37,047 bases of DNA from Prevotella sp. (GTDB taxonomy: Bacteria; Bacteroidota; Bacteroidia; Bacteroidales; Bacteroidaceae). Shown one piece after another: positions 31,265 to 37,047 of this stretch. The first letter of the stretch is position 1, and each line of letters opens with the position of its first letter. Position numbers and translations under genes: made by a program. The stretch covers positions 1-37,047 of the forward strand of contig JAFSRY010000046.1 of assembly GCA_017445845.1 (NCBI GenBank). Direction: 5' to 3'. The notes beneath the pieces are model-generated. The model did no database searches. It worked only from the letters and a program-made list of their open reading frames with translations, and had not been told where the DNA came from.

Positions 31265-33319
31265 TTATTTGATCATGCTGACAGAGCGCTGCAGGAAGGC
31301 ACTGAGGGCAGCACCTTTGAGCATACCGTTCTGCAGGAGCGCCAGGTCGATGAGCTGGTGTACGATGTCGTTACCTTTGGCATAGTTGGCGATGACTTCC
31401 GTTCGCTTTGCCTTCTGCTCTTCAACGGCCTTTTCGGCTTCAGCCTTCATGTCTTTGTCTTCCTGTGTGAGTTCGTCGTATTTCTTCTTGTCCTGTGTCT
31501 GTCGGATGGCGGCGAGTCTTGCTTCCTGTCCTTTGAGTTCGGCCAGGATGGGCTTCAGGGCTTCAGCGGTGTTGGCGGTTGTGTCGCCGAGTACGCGCTT
31601 GACGAGCGGATGGTCGCTGTTGAGGACGAGGGTATACATGTCGGGCATCTGTCCGTAGAAGGCCATTCCGGTCTGATAGCGGCTCATCTCTTTCATGCGT
31701 CGCATGTATTCGCTCTGGGTGATGACGACGGGCTGCGCCTGCTTGCCGAGTGACTGCACCTCTACATGGAATTCTGCTTTGTCGAGTTTTGGCAACTGTG
31801 TGTTGAAGACGGCTGACAAATTGTCAGTTTCCTCGGTTGTCAGTTCTGTCTTCTTCTCGTCCTCCTTGGGGATGAGTCGTTCGATGATGTCGCCGTCGAC
31901 GCGCGTGAAGCGCGACTTTTCCAGTTTCTGCTCGAGCATCGAGACGACGGGTGTGTCGAGCTGGCCGTCCATGAGGAGCACGGAGTATCCTTTCTGCTTG
32001 GCGGCCTCGATGTAGGCGTATTGTTCGTCCTTGTCGGTAGCATAAAGGTAGACGAGGGTTCCGTCCTTGTCTTTCTGCTCGCCTTCGATGAGTGTCTTAT
32101 ATTCGTCGAAGGTGAAGTATTTGCCTTCGATGTCTTTGAAGAGTGCAAAGTCTTTGGCGCGGTCGTAGAAGGATTCTTCGGTGAGCATTCCGTAGTTGAT
32201 GAAGAGTTTCAGGTCATCCCATTTCTCTTCGTATTCCTTTCGGTTTTCGTTGAAGATGCTCTTCAGTCGGTCGGCGACTTTCTTGGTGATATAGGTTGAG
32301 ATTTTCTTGACGTTGGCGTCGCTCTGCAGATAGCTTCTCGAGACGTTCAGCGGAATGTCGGGCGAGTCGATGACGCCGTGGAGCAGAGTGAGGAACTGCG
32401 GCACGATGCCTTCCACCTGGTCGGTGACGAATACTTGGTTGCAATAGAGCTGTATCTTTCCCGGCTGCAGTTCGATGCTCGATTTGACACGTGGGAAGTA
32501 AAGGATACCGGTGAGGTTGAAGGGATAGTCGACGTTGAGGTGTATCCAGAAGAGGGGTTCGTCCTGCATGGGGTAGAGTGCGCGGTAGAACGACTTGTAG
32601 TCTTCGTCCTTCAGTGTCGACGGGGTCTTCGTCCAGAGGGGCTCCACATTATTAATAATGTTGTCGTCGTCGGTGTCCTGCATCTTTCCGTCTTTCCACT
32701 CCTGACGCTTGCCGAAGCTGACGGGCACGGTCATGAACTTGCAGTACTTCTGTAGGAGGCTTTCGATGCGTTGTTTCTCGAGAAATTCCTTGCAGTCGTC
32801 GGCGATGTGGAGGATGATGTCGGTTCCGCGGTCTTTCTTCTCGGCGTCTTCGATGGTGAACTCAGGGCTTCCGTCACAGGTCCATCTGACGGCTTTTGCT
32901 CCTTCCTGCCAGCTGCGGGTGACGATTTCTACGCGCTCACTGACCATGAACGACGAGTAGAAGCCGAGTCCGAAGTGTCCGATAATCTGGTTGGCTTGGT
33001 CTTTGTATTTGTCGAGGAAGTCGGTGACACCCGAGAAGGCAATCTGGTTGATGTATTTGTCTATTTCCTCGGCGGTCATGCCGATGCCTCGGTCGCTGAT
33101 GGTGAGTGTCTTTTCCTTTTCGTTGAGGGTCACTCTGACGGTGAGGTCGCCCTCTTCGCCGTTGAAGTCGCCGTTGGCCTTTAGCGTCTTGAGTTTTTGG
33201 GTGGCGTCGACGGCATTTGATACCATTTCGCGCAGGAATATCTCGTGGTCGGAATAGAGAAACTTTTTGATGACGGGGAAGATGTTCTCGGTTGTAACCC
33301 CGATGTTACCTTTTTGCAT
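31265..33319 (-). CDS. htpG: Chaperone HtpG (Hsp90)
   Basis: ATP-dependent Hsp90 chaperone of 684 residues. The N-terminal GHKL ATPase domain shows REMVSNAVDA (Asn-containing Bergerat motif), DRGIGMT and GHFGLGFYSSFM. The middle domain shows VTDQVEGIVPQFLTLLHGVIDSPDIPLNVSRSYLQ with the catalytic Arg. The C-terminal dimerisation domain closes with LALLQNGMLKGAALSAFLQRS. The start is at 33319. An inverted repeat GTTTGTTTC-N17-GAAACAAAC stands just upstream. A strong terminator follows. Client proteins unknown. Confidence 0.97.
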   Translation of the reverse strand: MQKGNIGVTTENIFPVIKKFLYSDHEIFLREMVSNAVDATQKLKTLKANGDFNGEEGDLTVRVTLNEKEKTLTISDRGIGMTAEEIDKYINQIAFSGVTDFLDKYKDQANQIIGHFGLGFYSSFMVSERVEIVTRSWQEGAKAVRWTCDGSPEFTIEDAEKKDRGTDIILHIADDCKEFLEKQRIESLLQKYCKFMTVPVSFGKRQEWKDGKMQDTDDDNIINNVEPLWTKTPSTLKDEDYKSFYRALYPMQDEPLFWIHLNVDYPFNLTGILYFPRVKSSIELQPGKIQLYCNQVFVTDQVEGIVPQFLTLLHGVIDSPDIPLNVSRSYLQSDANVKKISTYITKKVADRLKSIFNENRKEYEEKWDDLKLFINYGMLTEESFYDRAKDFALFKDIEGKYFTFDEYKTLIEGEQKDKDGTLVYLYATDKDEQYAYIEAAKQKGYSVLLMDGQLDTPVVSMLEQKLEKSRFTRVDGDIIERLIPKEDEKKTELTTEETDNLSAVFNTQLPKLDKAEFHVEVQSLGKQAQPVVITQSEYMRRMKEMSRYQTGMAFYGQMPDMYTLVLNSDHPLVKRVLGDTTANTAEALKPILAELKGQEARLAAIRQTQDKKKYDELTQEDKDMKAEAEKAVEEQKAKRTEVIANYAKGNDIVHQLIDLALLQNGMLKGAALSAFLQRSVSMIK

Positions 33320-33327
33320 AGCTGTAT

Positions 33328-33362
33328 GTTTGTTTCGTTATAAATTCGTTTGTGAAACAAAC
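33328..33362. promoter_or_regulatory. Inverted repeat upstream of htpG
   Basis: GTTTGTTTC (33328-33336) and GAAACAAAC (33354-33362) are exact complements around 17 bases, 9 bp upstream of the htpG start. It differs from the CIRCE element (TTAGCACTC-N9-GAGTGCTAA). It may be an operator for a heat-stress regulator. No consensus -7 box was seen here. Confidence 0.5.
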
Positions 33363-33399
33363 AGCAAAAAGTGTGCCAGAAGTCAACGCATCAGCTTTC

Positions 33400-35175
33400 T
33401 TACGCCATTTCGCTGAGTTCGAGCCACCGCATTTCTTTCTCGTCGAGTTCCTCCTTCAGCTGTGGCAGCCGGATGCTCTTCTGGGTGAGTTCGTCGATGC
33501 TGAGGTTTCCGCTGCAGAGGGCTTCCTCGATGTGGTGCTGTTCCTGGTTGAGGGCTGCGATGTCGCGTTCGAGCTGTTCAAACTCGCGTTTCTCCTTGAA
33601 ACTCATGCGCTGCCGCGTGTCGTTGCGGTAGTTTTTCTTTGGTGCTGCCGTCTCTTTCGGTGCCGCCTGCTTCTCGGGTTGGGGCTGCAGGGCGAGCCAC
33701 TGCCGGTACTGGGTGTAGTTGCCTGGGAAGTCCTTGATGACGCCTTCGCCCTGGAAGACGAGCAGGTGGTCGACGACTTTGTCGGTGAAATAGCGGTCGT
33801 GGCTGACGACGATGACGCATCCGGGAAAGTCCTGCAGGTATTCTTCGAGCACTTGCAGGGTTTGTATGTCGAGGTCGTTGGTGGGCTCGTCGAGGATGAG
33901 GAAGTTGGGGTTTCTCATCAGCACGGTGCAGAGGTATAGCTTCCTGCGTTCGCCGCCCGAGAGTTTGTAGACGTAGTTATATTGCTGTTCGGGCGTGAAG
34001 AGGAAGTATTGCAGAAATTGCGATGCCGACAGGTGGCGCCCGTGTCCGAGGTCAATGTAGTCGGCGATGTCACGGATGACATCGATGACCTTCTGGCTGT
34101 CATTGAAGCGCAGCCCCTCCTGCGAGAAGTAGCCGAAGCGCACGGTCTCGCCGATGTCGAAGCGTCCTGAGTCGGGTCTCAGCTCGCCCAGCAGAAGCTT
34201 GAGGAAGGTCGACTTGCCCGTTCCGTTGCTGCCCACGATGCCCATTTTCTCGAAGCGTGCGAAGTTGTAGTAGAAGTCTTTGAGGATGACAGGCCCTCCG
34301 TCGAACTGCTTCGACACATATTGGCATTCGAAGATTTTCGAACCGATGTAGACGTTGGCGGCCTTGAGGCGTATCTGCCGTTCCTCAATGCGCTGCTTGG
34401 CGACCCGCTCGAGTTCGTAGAAGGCCTCCTCGCGATAGCGTGCTTTGTGTCCACGCGCCTGCGGCATCCGTCTCATCCACTCCAGTTCGGTGCGGTACAG
34501 GTTGTTGGCGCGTGCCACCTCGGCGCGTTGGTTCTCTATACGTTCCTGCCGTTTCTCGAGGTAGTAGCTGTAGTTGCCGCGGTAGGTGTAGAGCTGTTGG
34601 TTGTCGAGTTCGATGATGAGGTCGCAGACGCGGTCGAGGAAGTAGCGGTCGTGGGTGACCATGAGGAGCGTCTTCTGTCCGCGGTTGAGGTAGCCTTCGA
34701 GCCATTCAATCATCTCCAGGTCGAGGTGGTTGGTGGGTTCGTCGAGAATGAGCAGGTCGGGTTCGGTAAGCAGCACGTTGGCCAGTGCGACGCGCTTCTG
34801 CTGTCCGCCGCTGAGTTGTCCCATGGGCTGCTCAAGGTTTCTGATTTTCAGCTGCGTGAGCACCTGCTTGGCGCGCAGCATCTTCTCTTCGTTGCCCTCG
34901 TGGTTGAAGCAGGCGTCAAGCACGGTGTCGTCGGGATTGAAGTGGGGCAGCTGCTCGAGAAATCCCACCCGCAGGTCGTTGCGGTAGATAATCTGTCCGT
35001 CATCGGGCGACTCCCTGCCAGTGAGCACGGAGAGCAGCGTCGACTTTCCGGTGCCGTTCTTGGCGATGAGGCCCACCTTCTGGCCTTGGGCAATGGAAAA
35101 CGATATGTCCTCGAACAGCGTGAGGGCACCGAAGCGCTTCGTAAGATGTTGTATGTCGACGTAAGGTACAGGCAT
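33400..35175 (-). CDS. ABC-F family ATPase (Uup-like)
   Basis: A 591-residue soluble protein with two ABC domains and no membrane segments, typical of ABC-F ribosome-associated ATPases. Domain 1 has KNGTGKSTL, LSGGQQKRVALANVLL and LLILDEPTNHLD. Domain 2 has GSNGTGKSTFL, LSGGERRKLYLCTVLM and FLILDEPTNDLD. Both catalytic Glu are present (DEP). The region between is helical and acts as the interdomain linker. A charged C-terminal coiled coil (about 520-590) follows, as in Uup. Probably translation-related, with the exact role unproven. It follows engB on the same strand across 104 bp. Confidence 0.93.
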   Translation of the reverse strand: MPVPYVDIQHLTKRFGALTLFEDISFSIAQGQKVGLIAKNGTGKSTLLSVLTGRESPDDGQIIYRNDLRVGFLEQLPHFNPDDTVLDACFNHEGNEEKMLRAKQVLTQLKIRNLEQPMGQLSGGQQKRVALANVLLTEPDLLILDEPTNHLDLEMIEWLEGYLNRGQKTLLMVTHDRYFLDRVCDLIIELDNQQLYTYRGNYSYYLEKRQERIENQRAEVARANNLYRTELEWMRRMPQARGHKARYREEAFYELERVAKQRIEERQIRLKAANVYIGSKIFECQYVSKQFDGGPVILKDFYYNFARFEKMGIVGSNGTGKSTFLKLLLGELRPDSGRFDIGETVRFGYFSQEGLRFNDSQKVIDVIRDIADYIDLGHGRHLSASQFLQYFLFTPEQQYNYVYKLSGGERRKLYLCTVLMRNPNFLILDEPTNDLDIQTLQVLEEYLQDFPGCVIVVSHDRYFTDKVVDHLLVFQGEGVIKDFPGNYTQYRQWLALQPQPEKQAAPKETAAPKKNYRNDTRQRMSFKEKREFEQLERDIAALNQEQHHIEEALCSGNLSIDELTQKSIRLPQLKEELDEKEMRWLELSEMA

Positions 35176-35212
35176 TGTGAATGTTGAATTAGTCGTATGG
35201 TGGTTTGGTTGC

Positions 35213-35283
35213 TTAGTCGTTTAGGAAAGTTACCAACCAGAAAAGGTAAAATCCCTAATCTAACCAATCTACTAAACGACTAA
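35213..35283. repeat. 12-bp inverted repeat overlapping the engB 3' end
   Basis: TTAGTCGTTTAG (35213-35224) and CTAAACGACTAA (35272-35283) are exact complements. The right arm contains the engB stop codon. AATCTA-type words of the 23794 repeat family lie inside (35256-35271). Confidence 0.65.
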
Positions 35284-35888
35284 TTATCATTTTTCAGTTC
35301 CTTGTTGATTTGTCCGATGTAGTCGAGCAGTTCGTCGCGGCCAGTCTTCTTGTCGGCGCTGGTGACGAAGTAAGGTGGCAGTTCCTCCCACGTCTCGTTC
35401 AGCTTCTCCATCCATGCTTTGGCGGCAGCAGCAACCTTTGTGGGTGCCAGCTTGTCGGCTTTGGTGAAGACGATGGAGAAGGGGATGCCCGACACGCCCA
35501 GCCAGTTGATGAAGTCCAGATCGATGGCCATCGGGTCGTGGCGGATGTCGATGAGCACGAAGACGTTGACCAGCTGTTCGCGTCCGAGGATGTAGCCGCG
35601 TATCATCTGGTCGAGCTGCTGCTGCACGTTCTTCGACCGTTTTGCAAAGCCGTAGCCGGGCAGGTCTACGAGATACCATTCCTTGTTGATGATGAAGTGG
35701 TTGATGAGTAGCGTCTTTCCTGGTGTCGACGACGTCTTTGCCAGTCCCTTGTGGTTGCAGAGCATGTTGATCAGGCTCGACTTGCCCACGTTGGAGCGTC
35801 CGATGAAGGCATATTCAGGCTTCGTGTCCTTGGGGCACATCGACTCGCGCGGAGCGGAAAGCACAAATTCAGATGTCTTGATATCCAT
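35280..35888 (-). CDS. engB: Ribosome biogenesis GTP-binding protein EngB (YsxC/YihA)
   Basis: A 202-residue essential GTPase needed for large ribosomal subunit maturation and cell division. The P-loop is GRSNVGKSS (30-38), followed by TPGKT (G2), DLPGYGFAK (G3) and TKADK (G4). Length and order are typical. The start MDIKTSEFV at 35888 is preferred. An alternative ATG 9 bp upstream (35897) would leave almost no leader after the promoter box at 35913-35920. The promoter region is a shortened copy of the module upstream of ffh. ABC-F is downstream on the same strand. Confidence 0.95.
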   Translation of the reverse strand: MDIKTSEFVLSAPRESMCPKDTKPEYAFIGRSNVGKSSLINMLCNHKGLAKTSSTPGKTLLINHFIINKEWYLVDLPGYGFAKRSKNVQQQLDQMIRGYILGREQLVNVFVLIDIRHDPMAIDLDFINWLGVSGIPFSIVFTKADKLAPTKVAAAAKAWMEKLNETWEELPPYFVTSADKKTGRDELLDYIGQINKELKNDN

Positions 35889-35912
35889 TGTTACCATTTC
35901 TTTTTCCGACTG

Positions 35913-36012
35913 CAAAGGTACGAATAAGTGAGAGCAAAACAAAAAAACAGGAACTTGTTTAATTTTTTTTATGTTTTGCCGAACAGGAGTAGCCTCGGCG
36001 AAGCCAAAGGAA
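35913..36012 (-). repeat. Promoter module related to the one upstream of ffh
   Basis: On the minus strand this reads CCTTTGGCTTCGCCGA.., TTCGGCAAAAC, AACAAGTTCCTG, CTCACTTATTCG and ends in TACCTTTG (35913-35920), the likely engB promoter. The same words in the same order occur at 340-527 before ffh, with an extra segment present there. Confidence 0.75.
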
Positions 36013-36137
36013 CAAAATAGAATGAGGAATGAGGAATGAGAAATGAGGAACCAAAGGTCGGCGGAGTCATAGTTGAATTGGTTGACAGTCACATGAAAAA
36101 AACTCCCGAAGGATTTGGCTGTCTGAGATTTTTTTTG

Positions 36138-36145
36138 TACCTTTG
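36138..36145 (+). promoter_or_regulatory. Promoter -7 element TACCTTTG for the BspA-like gene
   Basis: Exact consensus. The start codon lies 154 bp downstream, so the leader is unusually long. Confidence 0.65.
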
Positions 36146-36151
36146 CATTGT

Positions 36152-36298
36152 GGTAGAGGATTTCACTCGCCTTTGGGTGAGGTGCAGGGTAGGAGCGAAA
36201 TCCGATAGGACAAGGCTGCTGGCAACCCCGTGCTGCTCAGTGATTTAGAGAGAAATTTAAAAACATAAGTATTGCGGAATTTAAAACACACAAAGGAT
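36152..36298 (+). promoter_or_regulatory. Long structured mRNA leader of the BspA-like gene
   Basis: GGATTTC (about 36159) can pair with GAAATCC (about 36198), enclosing CTCGCC-TTTG-GGTGAG. A second region contains GCTGCTGGCAACCCCGTGCTGCTC. Together they suggest a folded leader that may regulate translation or transcription. It does not match a riboswitch class I can name; the GGCAACC word is shared with SAM riboswitches but the rest of that core is missing. Confidence 0.4.
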
Positions 36299-37047
36299 AT
36301 GAAACAAATCAAACTTGCATTTCTGTTCACGATGCTCCTGAGCATGGTTGGAGTCCAGACTTTTGCACACGACCTTGCGGTAGAAAACGCTGATGGCGTC
36401 ACCATCTTTTACAACTATATCAACGACGGAACAGAGCTGGAAGTGGCACAATATCCTTCAGACTTAAAATATGAAGGTAACGTCGTCATTCCGGACGAGG
36501 TTACATATGAGAATGAAACATATCAGGTGACGGGCATTGGGGATGGTGCGTTCTCTGGTTGCTCCGACCTCACCTCCGTCACAATACCCAACAGTGTAAC
36601 GTCAATAGGAAATGCTGCCTTCTGGTATTGCTCTGGCCTTACATCGATCACAATACCCAATAGTGTGACAAGCATTGGAGTCGACACTTTCCATATGTGC
36701 ACGGGTCTTACCTCAATTTCAATTCCCAATAGTGTGACAAGCATTGGAGGCTGTGCTTTCTCTGGTTGCGAGGGACTTACCTCCGTCACCATTCCCAATA
36801 GTGTGACAAGCATAGGGGATGGTGCTTTCGAAGATTGCACGGACCTTAAAAAGGTAATCGTAAAAGATATAGCAGCATGGTGTAATATATCATTTGGTAT
36901 TTCAACTTCAAATCCTTTATACTACGCCCATCATTTATATAGTGACGAAAACACAGAAATTACTGATTTGGTCATTCCCAACAGCGTGACGAGTATTGGT
37001 AATAATGCGTTTTCTGGCTGTAAAGGTCTTACTTCTGTAACCATACC
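36299..37047 (+). CDS. BspA-like leucine-rich-repeat surface protein, 5' part
   Basis: Opening 249 residues of a secreted protein that continues beyond the window. A signal peptide (MKQIKLAFLFTMLLSMVGVQTFA) is followed by a short spacer, then TpLRR/LRR_5 repeats of about 23 residues with consensus LTSVTIPNSVTSIGxxAFxxC. At least six are visible (about residues 80-170, then again from about 220). Such proteins (BspA of Tannerella, many in Prevotella) bind host matrix or other cells. The repeats are almost identical at DNA level, so recombination could change their number. RBS-like AAAGGA precedes the ATG at 36299. Confidence 0.85.
   Translation, partial: MKQIKLAFLFTMLLSMVGVQTFAHDLAVENADGVTIFYNYINDGTELEVAQYPSDLKYEGNVVIPDEVTYENETYQVTGIGDGAFSGCSDLTSVTIPNSVTSIGNAAFWYCSGLTSITIPNSVTSIGVDTFHMCTGLTSISIPNSVTSIGGCAFSGCEGLTSVTIPNSVTSIGDGAFEDCTDLKKVIVKDIAAWCNISFGISTSNPLYYAHHLYSDENTEITDLVIPNSVTSIGNNAFSGCKGLTSVTI

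Larger units (their letters stand above)
35889..36298. other. Divergent regulatory region between engB and the BspA-like gene
   Basis: No gene was seen here. From left to right it holds the minus-strand promoter module (35913-36012), ATGAGGAATGAG repeats (36021-36050), a plus-strand promoter box (36138-36145) and a 150-nt leader with inverted repeats. Confidence 0.7.

Noticed and set aside
33328-33362. CIRCE heat-shock operator
   Set aside because: Arm sequence and spacing differ from the CIRCE consensus.
35889-36092. N-terminal extension of EngB up to 36092
   Set aside because: The extra residues are translated repeats and the promoter module; no orthologue has such an extension to my knowledge.
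36152-36298. SAM riboswitch in the BspA leader
   Set aside because: Only the GGCAACC word is shared; the rest of the S-box core is missing and the gene is unrelated to methionine.

Overview
The window looks like chromosomal DNA of a Bacteroidales bacterium, most likely Prevotella or a close relative. Supporting evidence: at least nine genes have a Bacteroidetes-type -7 promoter element (TAnnTTTG) and no obvious sigma70 boxes. Typical Bacteroidetes families are present: the TamL lipoprotein with TamB, DUF6078, LytS/LytTR pairs and a BspA-like leucine-rich-repeat surface protein. The gaps are filled with short repeats of the kind common in Prevotella genomes. The species cannot be fixed from the sequence alone.

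Layout. 1-559: non-coding leader of ffh with two copies of a 110-bp promoter module. 560-3468: ffh, a DUF559 nuclease gene bracketed by inverted GC-rich palindromic repeats, folD, and a small TPR protein ending in a terminator. 3532-5946: a DUF6078 gene, a 22-bp palindromic tandem array, an orphan HNH fragment (minus) and an unknown secreted protein. 5951-14379 (minus): tamB, tamL, an EEP-family hydrolase and folA, apparently one transcript. 14496-19250 (minus): M3 peptidase, dCMP deaminase, S41 protease and 5-formyl-THF cyclo-ligase, apparently one transcript. 19358-21387: a MaoC-like dehydratase and an unusual PurF lacking the glutaminase cysteine, followed by a second 22-bp array. 21632-22739 (minus): a DUF4253 membrane protein. 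22917-23777: a promoter-driven structured RNA with its own terminator, then riboflavin synthase. 23955-30336: a six-gene efflux operon (TolC, HlyD-type adaptor, MacB-type ATPase and permease, LytS-like kinase, LytTR regulator). 30356-35920 (minus): HAD phosphatase, htpG, an ABC-F ATPase and engB. 35921-37047: a divergent regulatory region with a long leader, then the 5' part of a BspA-like gene cut off by the window end.

Functional themes are one-carbon and nucleotide metabolism (folD, folA, formyl-THF cyclo-ligase, dCMP deaminase, purF), envelope biogenesis and export (tamB/tamL, S41 protease, efflux operon, Ffh), and protein quality control (htpG). The most unusual feature is at 1851-2377. 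There a nuclease gene flanked by inverted REP-like palindromes sits between ffh and folD so tightly that the palindromes encode the last residues of Ffh and the first residues of FolD. Other points worth a second look are the promoter module shared by ffh and engB, the two 22-bp arrays, the 200-nt RNA before ribE, and the Cys-less PurF.
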